Notes: generated from the letters alone by a model not told the origin. A stretch of 64,000 nucleotides of DNA from Platanthera guangdongensis (GCA_039583875.1 CM077149.1:19357194-19421193), one strand, 5' to 3'; numbered from the stretch's first letter, positions 11,753-23,972 are shown. Made by a program: numbers and translations.

Positions 11753-11757
11753 CCACG
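11753..11757. other. Target site duplication of C, left copy
   Basis: CCACG directly outside the 3' LTR; the right copy is at 21381-21385. It proves integrase-mediated insertion into B. Confidence 0.93.
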
Positions 11758-12191
11758 TGTAAAAGGCGAACAAAAGTGAACAAAAACAAACCGGAAGTGG
11801 TTTAACTGACACTTTATTATCCGAAAAAGGTATCTATTATAAAGGTATGACCTCCTTTATATAGAATGGAGGAGAGAAGGGAGAATACAAATAAGAAATG
11901 TGGGACTAAAAATTTACAGGACACAAGCGGACTATACAGACACAAACCGCACAAGCCGCACTGTTAGACAGAAGGGCTAACCGCTCGGCAACTACCAGAG
12001 AGAGAGAGAGAGATCGCCATGGGAGACCGCTAGATCGCCTGGTCTCCAAGTCGCCAGAGACAAACCGCTAGACTGCTTGGACCTCAGACAGCAACACACA
12101 ACAACCAAACCGCTGAAGGGTAAAAGCAAAACCGCACGATCATCAACCCGCCAAGCCAGACTGCCAGACCGCCCGGTCACCAACTTCAACA
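11758..12191 (-). repeat. Element C 3' LTR (434 bp)
   Basis: TGTTGAAGTTGG at 12191 and TTTTACA at 11758 on the minus strand; ends are TG and CA. It holds the uninterrupted version of the G insertion site (AGATCGCCATGG at 12011-12022). Confidence 0.95.
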
Positions 12192-12207
12192 CTCCCCTTC
12201 AAGCTGG
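12192..12207 (-). other. Element C polypurine tract
   Basis: CCAGCTTGAAGGGGAG on the minus strand, immediately upstream of the 3' LTR. It primes plus-strand DNA synthesis. The pol stop codon TGA lies inside it. Confidence 0.85.
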
Positions 12208-13689
12208 AGCATATATATCGATCATGCCTAGCTTGTCACAAATATGAAGAAACGAGGCGAATACTGGCTTGGTGAAGATGTCAGCCAGCTCTTTATCAGA
12301 AGTGACGAAGGGAGTGCAAATTTGTTCCTTCAAAATCTCTTCACGAATGAAATGACAGTCTACCTCAATGTGTTTGGTTCTTTCATGGAAGACCGGATTT
12401 TTGGAGATGTATATGGCAGCCTTGTTGTCACAGAACATAGGTAGAGGATGGTTGTAGACCTCTCCTAAATCCAGCATGAGAGCCCGTAGCCATTTTAACT
12501 CACAAGTGGTCGATGTCATACTCCGATACTCTGCTTCAGCACTGGTCCTGGAAACAACAGACTGCTTCTTGCTCTTCCAGCTTACCAGATTTCCCCCAAC
12601 AAAGGTGCAGAAACCGGAGGTAGACTTGCGATCCCCTTTGTCATTAGCGTAACTCGCATCTGAGTATGTTTCAACCCTCAGATGACCATTCTTCTGAAAG
12701 AGTAATCCTTTCCCCGGCGCTGCTTTGACATACTCCAAGATCCGCAAGGCAGACTGTAGATGGCACTCCCTAGGTGCTTGCATGAATTGTCTCACCTTGC
12801 CCACATCATAGGAAATGTCGGGCCTGGTCACTGTGAGATATATGAGCTTACCAACTAGATGCCTGTACCGCGTAGTATCTGAAAGAAGAGGCGAATCATC
12901 TGTCCAGGTTTTGTCTTATCCAATTGCCATGGGGCATCGGGCAGGTTTGGCTCCAGTCAATCCTGCTTCTTTTAATAGATCAAGGGCATACTTACACTGG
13001 GAGAGGACTAAGGAGTTGAGCTTCCGAGAGATTTCGATCCCCAAAAAGTACTTCGGAGAGCCCATATCTTTCGTGACCAGATGTTGACGAAGATGTCGTT
13101 TTGTCAAGGCTACCCCTTCCTGATCATCGCCAGTAAGAAGAATATCATCGACGTACACAACAAGAACCACCAGTCCCGAGGAGGTTTTGCGAATAAATAG
13201 CGAGTGATCGGCAAAGCTGCGCGCAAAACGAACGGCCACCACGATGCCGCTGAACTTGTCAAACCAAGCTCGAGGTCTCTGCTTGAGGCCATAGATTGCC
13301 GTCTTCAGCCGACATACTCGTGTCTCCCCCTGAGTAACATACCCAGGAGGTTGCTCCATGTAGACGGCCTCCTGAAGATCACCATAAAGGAAGGCATTCT
13401 TTACATCAAGCTGGGAAATCGGCCAATCTCGATTGACCGCCACAGAGAGAAGGACCCGTATAGTGCTGAGACGAGCCACAGGAGAGAAAGTGTCAAAGTA
13501 ATCAACCACAAAGGTCTGAGTAAAACCCTTAGCAACAAGGCGAGCTTTATAATGGTCCACCGTGCGGTCCAGGCCAAATTTGACCACAAAGACCCAGCGA
13601 CACCCAAAAACATCAGTACCGAAGGGAGGAGGAATAAGAGTCCAGGTACCCCGCTCCGTGAGGGTCGCCATTTCCTCATCCATGGCCAT
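12199..13689 (-). pseudogene. pol: Element C reverse transcriptase and RNase H
   Basis: RT motifs: [66 protein letters not shown], catalytic VVYVDDILLTG (about 13140-13170), GSPKYFLGIEI. A single TAA near 12913-12915 precedes KTWTDDSPLL. RNase H follows: TRPDISYDVG, YSDASYANDKGDRKSTSGF, RTSAEAEYRSM, DNKAAIYISKNPVFHERTKH, and the end MIDIYAPA with its stop in the polypurine tract. A TAG or frame break at about 13690 separates it from the integrase frame. Catalytic residues are intact. Confidence 0.9.
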
Positions 13690-13692
13690 GTG

Positions 13693-15354
13693 CTAGTGAG
13701 GAATAACAAGGGCCTCCTGGTAGGAACAAGGTGTGGAAGTGGCAGAGATAGCCAACGCAAAGGCCCTGCGAGAAGAGGTAAGACGATCATATGAAACAAC
13801 AATAGTAAGGGGGTATAGGGTACACGTCCACACCCCTTTGTGAAGAGCTACAGGAATATCCAGGTCGGTGGGTCCCTCGGTATCCGGAGCATCCGTGGCA
13901 GAGAGAGCTGGCTCGGGTGGAGAGAGCGACGATGGCGGAGATGAGGAAGACGGTGGCGGAGAAGTGGGAGAGAGAGGTGGAGGGAGAGGAGTGGATGGAG
14001 ACGGTGTAGGGGTGGATATCGCAGTAGGAGACGAGGGAACGAAGGGAATAGCAGGAGAATCAGAAGCTGGGGGAAGAGGAGAGGAAGCTGGGGGAAGAGA
14101 AGAGGAGTCATCCGAGAAGTAGGAGGCATTCTCGAAGAAGGTAAAGTCATCGGAGACGAACTGTTGACGAAGAACGGGGTTAAAGCAACAGTAGCCTTTC
14201 TGAGTGGTGGAGTACCCCAGAAAGACACATTTGGTGGAGCAAGGGGATAGATTATCACGGGTGGCAGAGGGGGCATGCATAAATGCAGTGCACCCAAAGA
14301 TTCAGAGAGGGAGAGGAAAAGGCTCCTTGCCCGGATACAGAATGGAGAATGGGGTTTTCTCGTGGAGAACTGTGAAGGGAATACGATTGATGAGGTAGCA
14401 GGCAAGGAGAACAACATAGCCCGAATATGAGCGAGGGACATACATCTGGGTCATTAACGTGCGAGCGACATCAAGGAGGTGACGGTTTTTGTGTTCCGCC
14501 ACCCCATTTTGTTGGGAGGTATAAACACAGCTAGTCTGATGAATAATGCCATGTTGTACACAAAAAGAGGTAAAAACATGACTCAGATATTCTTTAGCAT
14601 TGTCAGAGCGAAAGATTTTAATACGAACACCAAACTGAGTTTTAATTAACTGATAAAAAGAGAGCCATACATCGAAAAGTTCAGAGCGATCTCGTAAGAG
14701 ATACACCCAAGTACATCTAGAAAAATTATCAATAATGGTTACAAAATAAGAACTACCCCGACTAATGGTGAGGGTAGGAGCAGGTCCCCAGACATCGGAG
14801 TGGACAAGATCAAACGGACGAGTAGAGCCCCGACCTTGCTTCAGCGGGAAGGAGGAACGGTGATGCTTGCCTAGTTGACAAGCGTCGTAGTGGAGAGGAG
14901 TACTGGAGGGAGGGAGGTGGGGCAGAAGCTGATGTAAAAGGCATGGTGGAGGATGACCGAGACAGAGATGCCACTGGAGAAGATCCGGACAAGAAGATGA
15001 GGAGGCGGACAAGGCGGAAACGTTGTCGAGGAAGTAGAGGCTGTCGCTCTCAGTCCCACTAGCAATCGTCCGTTGGGAGCTCGGATCCTGAAAAGAACAA
15101 GAAGTCGGAGTAAACGTCACAGAACACTGAAGCTGCTTGCATAAAGAGATAACTGACAATAAATTGCACGAAAACTTGGGCACATAGAGAGTGTCCGCTA
15201 GTCGAAGGGACGGAGTAACATGAACCACTCCCGACCCATGAACCGGGGAGGAAGAACTGTCTACAACGAGGACCGGGGGCAACCGATCATGCTGTTCGAG
15301 TAGAGAGAAGCACTCAGGATTGCCCGTCATGTGATTAGTTGCACCAGAGTCGAT
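13693..15354 (-). pseudogene. pol: Element C protease and integrase
   Basis: Protease motif IDSGATNHMTGNPE at about 15310-15354, just after a TGA that ends gag. Then LADTLYVPKFSCNLLSV and the GAG-pre-integrase motif LLQWHLCLGHPP. The integrase core shows D of LVHSDVWGP, D of IFRSDNAKEY and E of GVAEHKNRHLL, where ERKN is usual. The C-terminal part FLGYSTTQKGYCCFNP comes after a stop near 14302. It ends in a long Pro/Ser-rich linker (about 13900-14100) before RT, common in copia. Confidence 0.88.
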
Positions 15355-15357
15355 GAG

Positions 15358-16278
15358 TCATTTACCTTGAGTCACCACGTGGGCACTACCTGAGGATGTG
15401 ATCACGGAGGCAGACGGCTTGGAAGAGGAGGCAGAAGAGTCACCAGAGGGTCGAAGATGGGGATGCTTCATCCAGCAGTGTTTGGAAGTATGTCTGGTGC
15501 GGCCACAGTGAGAGCAGAGGTAGCGGGAAGAAGCACGTCCGCCGAACTGGTGACTGCGGCTACCAGAGCCACTCCACTGAGTTTGATGAGCATAGTTGTC
15601 CGGGGGAGGAGAAGCGGGCAGAAGTGGGCGCTGAAGGAGAGAGGTGACAGCGGCGATGCGGGCAGCGGTGACATCTAAGGTAGGAGATTCCGCCTCACAC
15701 AGAATTTGTTGGCGGATCATGTCATAAGTATCAGGAAGCCGGAGCAGATAACACACAACCAGAAGCTCCTGGAAGTGCTTGTGTTATTGAGCCAAATTCG
15801 CAGAAAAGGGGCGATTCTGAAGAATCTTAGCCCCAAGAGCCTGAACCTGTTAGTAGGCAGCAGTAGGAGACAAGGTATGACGGGCAAAGAGGTCCGTATA
15901 CAACGTATAGACGCGGGATGTCTGAGCCCCCTTGGAGTACAGAGCAGCAAGATGAAGCCAAGTGGTCTTGACCGTCTCATCATGACGGATGACGGGACGA
16001 CACTCATCGGAAAGGCTATTAGCGAGCCAAGTACGCACAAGCGTGTCACTCGCATCCCAGTCATCAAAGAGAGGTGAAGTGGTAGGAGGAGGGTTATCAA
16101 CGAGATGGTGGCGTTTGTGTTGCGAGCGGAGGAGAAAGGTGAAAGAGACGCTCCAATCCGGGTAGTTGGAGCCGACAAGCTTGGAAACTGTGCCAAGGTT
16201 CCCGGAAGGAGTAGGTGGAAGAGGCGGAGCCGGATTGGCGGCAGGAGTGGTGGTAGTAGAAGCATCAGAAAGAGCCAT
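15358..16278 (-). pseudogene. gag: Element C gag
   Basis: Start at 16278 (MALSDAS). The capsid region shows KLVGSNYPDWSVSFTFLL, DDWDASDTLVRTWLANSL and KTTWLHLAALYS. Stops at about 15850 and 15780 interrupt it; the frame goes on with RLPDTYDMIRQQIL and a knuckle CSHCGRTRHTSKHC in which the usual GH is RH. TGA at 15355-15357 separates it from protease. Confidence 0.82.
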
Positions 16279-16621
16279 AGGAGCAAACAACGGGAAGCCA
16301 CGCGGTTAGGAAACAAGCCGTGCGGATAGGAAGAAGAACAGCTGCAGCGGTCATGATGGCAGACACCAATGGCCAGAAAATCCACGACCAAGCCGCAGAA
16401 TCAAGCAGAGGGATAGAAGTTGAGCGGTTAGAAGACAGTCCGCTCGAACAGAAGCAAAGACCAAACAAGGCAACAGGTCGCGGCGACTTAGCACAGGTAA
16501 CAAAGAGGTCGCACACACAGAGGACAACGACAAGGAGAGAAAGAAGCCGCGCGGACAGGGAGCAAACCGGCAAAGCAAGCCGCGCGGACAGGGAAGGCGC
16601 ACAGGATTAGGAGGAGAATAT
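16279..16621 (-). other. Element C leader between primer site and gag
   Basis: No gene seen. It contains several copies of a short CCGCGCGGACAGG-type motif; the same purine- and GCG-rich vocabulary is found in the leader of F. Confidence 0.6.
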
Positions 16622-16638
16622 CGAGCCCTCTGATACCA
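16622..16638 (-). other. Element C primer binding site
   Basis: TGGTATCAGAGGGCTCG on the minus strand, directly after the LTR end TTTTACA: a perfect tRNA-Met-type primer site. Confidence 0.92.
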
Positions 16639-16892
16639 TGTAAAAGGCGAACAAAAACGAACAAAAACAAACCGGAAGTGGTTTAACTGAAACTTTATTA
16701 TCCGAAAAAGGTATCTATTACAAAGGTATGGCCTCCCTTATATAGAATGGAGGAGAGAAGAGAGAATACAAATAAGAGATGTGGGACTAAAAATTTACAA
16801 GACACAAGCAGACTATACAGACACAAACCGCACAAGCCGCACGGTTAGACAGAAGGGCTAACCGCTCGGCTACTACCAGAGAGAGAGAGAGA

Positions 16893-16897
16893 TCGCC
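16893..16897. other. Target site duplication of G, left copy
   Basis: TCGCC at 16893-16897, repeated at 21203-21207. The 3' LTR of C has a single TCGCC at 12014-12018, an empty site that confirms the duplication. Confidence 0.93.
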
Positions 16898-18927
16898 TGT
16901 AACACCCCCTATCTGTCGCATAACATATAGCAGTAGGTCCAGCCGGGGCCCGATGCCATATACTACAGACAGACCGGGTGGTTACTCATGGAAACCATCC
17001 AACCAATCATAACGTCCTACACAGAGCATTCTAGCGGAAGTAGATTAATAAGTTGCAATAAAGAACCCAGCACTAAAGCATGAATGTCCACTAATACCAA
17101 ATAGGAATGTTGTACATACACAAGTACAGGCCTTAAGGCCTTACAAAATGGTTCACTTGATATTACATGATTTACAAACCACAGCACGCAGGCCGGTCAT
17201 ACATGAATAAAACAGTAAACACTCCTGTTAGGCCTTCGAGGGCTGGCTTCGCAATTTGGGCTTTAGCCCGCTATTGACTGCTTGGTCCAGCAGCACCTGC
17301 AAGCAACAAACCAACGCACGGTGGCAAAACAAGGCAACGGTCAGCAATGCTGACCAAATTATAACGATCCCGCCCCCAACTCAGTGCGGCGTTGCTCCTT
17401 CTCTGCATTTCATTAGCATAAGCGAGCAATATATATATATTCATTTCATCACAGACGTTGGCACGCACGGCCACACGCTCCGTGCTCTCAGGGCACATTC
17501 TCGGTGAACCGGTCGATGTCACGTCAATTAAAGCCATAGACATTCCGGACTCACCACCGCCACTTTGACGGCCAAACCTATGAGCAATTTGTCTTCCCGG
17601 CATGGGTCACGACAGTTTAAGCCATAGACCGCCGAAGACCCTCATCTATGCCAACGGCAAGTGCCACGTCACCTTAGGTCTCTTTAACCGAACAACATAG
17701 AAATGGGTACGGTTCTATCTAACACGTGCTCACGTCGCAACGACAGTTTAAGCCATATGCGCGGGTCAAACTTCTCCCGAGTCCCATTTTCGTCACACAT
17801 TTCACATAACCCGATTATGTTCAAGTTGGCTCTCAGGCCTCCAAGTTGGCAAGATCACGCATCCGCCCAGTTTTCCGGGTGCACCTTTGTGTTAATCCCC
17901 AAGGTTCCCTGTTGCAATCTACCGCGTAGAAAACCCGAAAAACAACCAATAGCACAGAGTCTTCTCCGGCATTATGCAATGCAACATCACCGATCCAGAC
18001 CAACATGTCCGGATAGGCTTCACACATCATGCCTATGTCCGTTCTCGCTTACGGACTCTACACAACGGGGAATTTACATACCTACCCGAAGGAACGCCTT
18101 CAACTCACCGCAAACTCGCGAGAGCGGGCTTCCTATGCAAAGAAGGAGAGCTACACATGCTCAAGAAGAGAATCGTTACCCTTGCATTCTTCTTTGGCGC
18201 CATGGAAAAGTAAGCGGATGAAAAGCACCGCACTAGCTTTGCCTCCGTGGATCCGGAGTCAGCTCACAATTTGGAGTTTCGAAGCTCCACCAATGGCCAG
18301 ATCTAGCTCCTTCTTCCTTCCTTGGCTCTCCTCTCTCCCTAAGCTTTAGAAAGATAACCACTCATGAAAAGTGAGGGTTTCTAAGGCCCAATCCCGGGTA
18401 TATCCCATCAGGAACAACTCCCAGCCGTTGGATCACCAATTAAAGAAACGAACGACTTTGATTCGGGACTGAAATATCCAATCTGGACCGAACACTGCCT
18501 GGCACACGCCTGTGTCCAGGGTCGTGTGCCTCATTCGCCATCAAAATCGACGTGCCTGGAACATCACACGGGCATCGAACACGCCCGTGTTCGAGCCGAC
18601 ATGCCCGTGTTCCAACTGACACGGCCGTGTGGTCGGCCGTGTGCCCCCATCTTTTTATACCGAAAACAACCCGAGAACTACACGGGTTCCTGGACACGCC
18701 CGTGTCCTAACCCATGTCCACTCGAACATGCCTGGGCTCCAGGCCGTGTTCACGGTCTCGACACTCGACACTTCGTCGAGCGAAGTTCGTCGAGCTCACA
18801 ACACGGCCTTGGACACGCCCATGTCCTAGGCCGTGTGCCTTCTCTCGACACTTCGTCGAGCAAAATTCGTCGACTCCCCGGGACGAGTGTCGACACGGGT
18901 CGACACACCCTGAGACACGCCCGTGTC
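16898..18927 (+). repeat. Element G left inverted arm
   Basis: 2030 bp, complementary to 21202-19107. No gene. A short (TA) run at about 17427-17441 marks the site of the large (TA) expansion in the other arm. The inner part holds the ACACGGGCGTGT-type array. Confidence 0.92.
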
Positions 18928-19560
18928 AGGCTGGGTTCGATGTTTTGGTCGAGAGGTCGACGATTTTGGAGTCGATGATCGTCGAGCAGAGAACACGACC
19001 TGCGACACGGGCGTGTCGCAGGGCGTGTCAAGGCCGTGTCGACGATCGGCCCAGAGTGTCGACGAATTTCGCTCGACGATGTGTCAAGAGATGGCACACG
19101 GCCTACGACACGGGTGTGTCACAGGGCGTGTCGACCCGTGTCGACACTCGTCCCGGGGAGTCGATGAATTTTGCTCGATGAAGTGTTGAGATAAGGCACA
19201 CAGCCTAGGACACGGTCATGTCCAAGGCCTTGTCGTGAGCTCGACGAAGTGTCGAGTGTCGAGACCGTGAACACGGCCTGGAGTCCAGGTATGTTCGAGT
19301 GGATACGGGTTAGGACACGGGCGTGTCCAGGAACCCGTGTAGTTCTCGGGTTGTTTTCGGGATAAAAGGATGGGGGCACACGGCCGACCACACGGTCGTG
19401 TTAGTTGGAACACGGGCATGTCGGCTCGAACACGGGCGTGTTCGATGCCCGTGTGATGTTTCAGGCACATCGATTTTGATGGCGAATGAGGCACACGGCC
19501 CTGGACACGGGCGTGTGCCAGGCCGTGTTTGGTCCAGATTGGACATTTCAGTACCGAATC
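18480..19560. repeat. ACACGGGCGTGT / TCGTCGAG motif array in G
   Basis: Repeated near-palindromes of the type ACACGGGCGTGT, e.g. starting at 19390, 19410 and 19430 (20-nt spacing), mixed with GTGTCGACAC and TCGTCGAGC-type motifs also seen in the SIRE-like and Tat-like elements. It spans the centre of the palindrome. Confidence 0.85.
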
Positions 19561-20578
19561 AAAGCCGTTCGTTTCTTTAATTGGTGATCCAACGGCTGGG
19601 GGTTGTTCCTGATGGGATATACCCGGGATTGAGCCTTAGAAACCCTCACTTTTCATGAGTGGTTATCTTTCTAAAGCTTAGAGAGAGAGAGGAGAGCCAA
19701 GGAAGGAAGAAGGAGCTAGATCCGGCCATTGGATGAACTTCGAAGCTCCAAATCGCGAGCCGACTCTGGATCCACGGAGGCAAAGCTAGTGCGGTGCTTT
19801 TCATGCGCTTACTTTTCCATGGCGCCAAAGAAGAACGCAAGGGTAACGATTCTCTTCTTGAGCATGTGTAGCTCTCCTTCTTTGCATAGGAAGCCCGCTC
19901 TCGTGAGTTTGCGGTGAGTTGGAGGCGTTCCTTCGGGTAGATATGTAAAGTCCCCGTTGTGTAGAGTCTGTAAGCGAGAACAGACATATGCATGATGTGT
20001 GAAGCCTATCGGGACATGTTGGTCTGGATCGGTGATGTTGCATTGCATAATGCCGGAGAAGACTCCGTGCTATTGGTTGTTTTTCGGGTTTTCTACGCGG
20101 TAGATTGCAACAGGGAACCTTGGGGATTAACCCAAAGGTGCACCCAGAAAACTGGGCGGATGCGTGATCTTGCCAACTTGGAGGCCTGAGATCCAACTTG
20201 AACATAACCGTATTATGTGAAATGTGTGACGAAAATGGGACTCGTTAGAAGTTTGACCCGCGCATATGGCTTAAACTGTCGTTGCGACGTGAGCACGGGT
20301 TAGATGGAACCGTACCCATTTCTATGTTGTTCGGTTAAAGAGACCTAAGGTGACGTGGCACTTGCCGTTGGCATAGATGAGGGTCTTCGGCGGCCTATGG
20401 CTTAAACTGTCGTGACCCATGCCGGGAAGACAAATTGCTCATAGGTTTGGCCGTTAAAGTGGCGATGGTGAGTCCGGAATGTCTATGGCTTTAATTGACG
20501 TGACATCGACCGGTTCACCGAGAATGTGCCCTGAGAGCACGGGGCGTGTGGTCGTGTGAGCCAACGTCTGTGATGAAA

Positions 20579-20673
<95 letters not shown>

Positions 20674-21202
20674 CTCGCTTATGCTAATGAAATGCAGGGA
20701 AGGAGTATCGCCGCCCCGAGTTGGGGGCGGGATCGTTATAATTTGGTCAGCATTGCTGACCGTTGCCTTGTTTTGCCACCGTGCGGTGGTTTGTTGCTTG
20801 CAGGTGCTGCTGGATGAAGCAGTCAATAGCGGGCTAAAGCCCAAATTGCGAAGCCGGCCCTCGAAGGCCTAATTGGAGTGTTTACTGTTTTATTCATGTA
20901 TGACCGGCCTACGTGCCGTGGTTTGTAAATCATGTAATATCAAGTGAACCATTTTGTAAGGCCTTAAGGCCTGTACTTGTGTATGTACAACATTCCTATT
21001 TGGTATTAGTGGACATTCATGCTTTAGTGCTGGGTTCTTTATTGCAACTTATTAATCTGCTTCCGCTAGAATGCTCTGTGTAGGACGTTATGATTGGTTA
21101 TATGGTTTCCATGAGTAACCACCCGGTCTGTCTGTAGTATATGGCGTCGGGCCCCGGCCGTACCTACTGCTATATGCTATGCGACAGATATGGGGTGTTA
21201 CA
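19107..21202 (-). repeat. Element G right inverted arm
   Basis: 2096 bp, the reverse complement of the left arm. The 66-bp excess over the left arm is explained by the (TA) tract at 20583-20672. Confidence 0.92.
20583..20672. repeat. (TA)n microsatellite, about 45 units
   Basis: Uninterrupted alternating TA of about 90 bp in the right arm of G; the matching place in the left arm has only about 15 bp. Confidence 0.97.
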
Positions 21203-21385
21203 TCGCCATAGGAGACCGCTAGATCGCCTAGTCTCCAAGTCGCCAGAGACAAACCGCTAGACCGCTTGGACCTCAGACAGCAACACACAATAACCAAACC
21301 GCTGAAGGGTAACAGCAAAACCGCACGGTCATCAACCCGCCAAGCCAGACCGCCAGACCGCCCGGTCACCAACTTCAACACCACG

Positions 21386-21984
21386 CAACTAGTTAAGACC
21401 ATACTTTAAAGACACTTGCTTTGCTGCAAACTTGATCTGGGATTATGATGTTATGTCCTACTTAGGATGATATCCTCTCATCCTATTTACACATGTGCCT
21501 ATGATAATGAATGCATGAATTCTTTATTCTTATTTAAAATCATGTGTGTACTTGTGTCATTATTTAAACCCTAACTTAGCACTCGTGCTTATGTGATGAT
21601 ATGCTATGTATGCAGTGCTATGCATTCTAAAAAGGCCTCAATGCTTGTATGAGCGACGTACACATGAAATGTTATGCATCCCATACTACATAACATCACA
21701 TGCAATGAGAAAATAAAACGTGCTAATGGGCACCCATGTGATGATGGTTATGTATCTCATACTATATAACCGTCACATGTTGCCTCCTATGGTGGATCCA
21801 TATACAAACACATATTATGCATCTCATACTACATAATATGCCCCATATACTTCTTATCATGCTATGAGTGTAGTGATTATGCTTCAGTTAAGACGTAATG
21901 ATGACATATCAGTGTGTGTATGCAGATGAATGAAGGTAAATAAACTATACGATATTGGCTGGTTCGACCAATTTGTCAAACCAA
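21386..21984 (-). other. Element B leader, no gene seen
   Basis: Lies between the primer site of B and the C insertion. AT-rich with several degenerate CATACTACATAAC-type repeats (21660-21850). No frame of interest. Confidence 0.7.
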
Positions 21985-22001
21985 CCTCCCTCTGATACTA
22001 A
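21985..22001 (-). other. Element B primer binding site
   Basis: TTAGTATCAGAGGGAGG on the minus strand right after the LTR end GTGACA: one change from the usual TGGTATCAGAG. Confidence 0.82.
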
Positions 22002-23972
22002 CTGTCACAACACGTATTTTTCGCCGTCATTAAAGTAATATCAGAGTAAGGGAAAAATACGGGTCTTGATACCCCGCTAGCAGGGGATAACTGCGGACGC
22101 TCAGGCGAAATTCCAACTTGATCATGAAGAAAGATCTTTAAGTTATTTAGCGAAAAAAATCATTTTAAGTATAGCAGTTGTCCATATCCCTCGGCTTAGT
22201 GGCTCATCTAGTCCATGAGAAAAAGTAGTTAAAAGCTAAAAAACATACTTCTTTTTACAATGTTAGACATCCTGCATGAGTTTAGAGGTTCCTAGAGGAC
22301 ACCTCAAGGTATGCAAGTTCTAACTTTATAATAGTAATAAAAGTAGATTTTTAAAGTCATTAAAAGTAGTGATTTAATATTTTAAAGTGTGCAATGCATG
22401 AGGTAATAATAGTAGTTTTATTCTTGAAAATACCTACCATGCAGTCCTAGCATAAAATATCCCAGAGAGCAAGTAATCCAAATACACATAAAGAAAACTA
22501 AGAAACTAGCAAGCATCCAAAATCAACATTCCTGTGGGCGTCAGCAAACTGACTTGAACCCACATAAAACAAAGTATGTCTGAGCTAGTAAAGTAAACTA
22601 AACAATAATCTACCTCGCTACGATGAGGTAAAAATCACAACCAACACTGCTGCTCAAACACTCCAACCCAGCACTACAATCAACTACAGATCTGAACCTG
22701 AGGCATTCCAAAGATAAAACACCTCAGCAAGAATGTACAAGTGATGGCAAAAAGTAAGCCAAAAGTAAATAAAGTTAATGGGTACCAACCCAAGACCAAA
22801 GGAAAGATACATAAATAATGTACAATAGTAGGTAAAAAGTCAAAAAGGGAACACTTACATCACGTACAACAAAAGTACATCAAATGCACAAGACCATAAG
22901 GGGAAAAGGTCATGATTAAATCATCAGGAAGAAGGCAAGACCCTACTAGCCACCTGTGGTCAACTCCACCAAAAAAACATACGGACAGGGTGGTCAACTC
23001 ATCTGGACACACCCCCATGGATATATTAATCCGTCATAAGTGCGGGAGAGATTGGATACTCCACCATACACTGCAAAAGCCCCAACACCCGGTAGAGTCC
23101 CACAAAGTACTAACAGAGGGATCAAACATTGCGGTGGTTGATTTGCCCACAAATAACACCCGCAACGAAGAAAATCATAAAGTCACACCCCGTAATGATC
23201 TGGGTTTAGAGCTCAGGGGCACACCACAACCCTATCGGGGCTTGGCGGCTTGTCTCGCCCCACGACATCGCCACGAAGAAAACCATGATATTGATCTCAA
23301 GACAACAATGACACATCAGATTCTACTAGACAATTCTAGATTTGACATGGTTGATTAACCTTTAGGAAGAATTTACAATCCTAAATAAACTCTAACACAT
23401 CCTTCATAAACGTTGAGGAATGATTATAAGGGTGAGATTTAACCACATCATTAAAGTGTATAGCCCTTAACAAGACAAGATAGAAAAATCGAGTACATGA
23501 AAACTATAAATAGAATTAGACAAGAGATCTAAACAACACTATATTCAGCAAGTTGTAAATAATGAATACAAGAAATTGGAAACTTCTGCAAATCAGGTTA
23601 AATAAGGGAAAAGAAGGAGGAAACCATCACTTGCCTTGATTTTACCGGAGAAGACCTCCAAATCGCACCACGACATAGATCGACACCAAGAAAGATGAGG
23701 GAAAATGAAATCTAATAAAAATGGCCAAAAAATAGGAGTTAGGGCCGAAAACCCTAGCGAGAAAAACTCAAGGAATGGGGAAGATTTTACTACGATGGCG
23801 TAGCTCTTGTTGAGAGCTTTCCAGATCTATATTCGGTTGAAGTTCTCGAGCACCGGAGCACCGTCGACGACCACCGGAATATTCACGAACGGACGTTCTC
23901 TCTCTAACTCACGCCTCTCTGGTTCATGAAGAAGGAAGAAAATCTGCCTAAGGAGGAGAAGAAGAAGTTTAT

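Larger units (their letters stand above)
16898..21202. mobile_element. Element G: 4.3-kb palindromic LTR-like insertion
   Basis: Two arms of about 2 kb, 16898-18927 and 19107-21202, are inverted copies of each other at roughly 95% identity by eye, around a spacer of about 180 bp. Outer ends read TGTAACACCCC inward from both sides, so the unit starts with TG and ends with CA. It is flanked by a perfect 5-bp duplication, which points to LTR-type integrase. No coding domain is recognisable in either arm; open frames there are mirror shadows. TGTAACACCCC resembles the U3 start of many plant Ty3/gypsy LTRs. It may be a solo LTR that is itself a palindrome, two LTRs joined head to head, or a nonautonomous derivative. 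Confidence 0.85.
11758..21380 (-). mobile_element. Element C: Ty1/copia retrotransposon with both LTRs, split by G
   Basis: 3' LTR 11758-12191, polypurine tract, RH, RT, IN, PR, gag, primer site, 5' LTR 16639-21380 (with G inside). The target duplication CCACG is perfect: 11753-11757 and 21381-21385. The two LTRs differ at about ten places in the first 210 aligned bases. Domain order is Ty1/copia; the lineage within copia is not resolved by eye. F is a relative. Removing C and its duplicate rejoins the leader of B. Confidence 0.95.
16639..21380 (-). repeat. Element C 5' LTR, split by G
   Basis: Two parts, 16639-16897 and 21203-21380, with the TCGCC target copy of G counted on both sides. TATA box TATATAAGG at 16744-16736 (minus). 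With G removed its length equals that of the 3' LTR within a few bases. Confidence 0.93.

Noticed and set aside
13848..14441. Leu/Pro-rich frame and Gly-rich plus-strand frame near 13870
   Set aside because: Shadows of the Pro/Ser-rich linker between integrase and RT of C.
18526..19580. Open frames of 80-155 codons in both arms of G
   Set aside because: Mirror images of each other made of motif repeats; no family resemblance.
16898..21202. Mutator-like or foldback DNA transposon for the palindrome
   Set aside because: Duplication is 5 bp, not 9-10 or 8, ends are TG/CA, and no transposase is seen. Kept as an alternative of low weight.
22912..23358. 148-codon plus-strand frame in LTR of B
   Set aside because: Lies in an LTR, has no domain, and the homologous region of LTR J does not keep it open.
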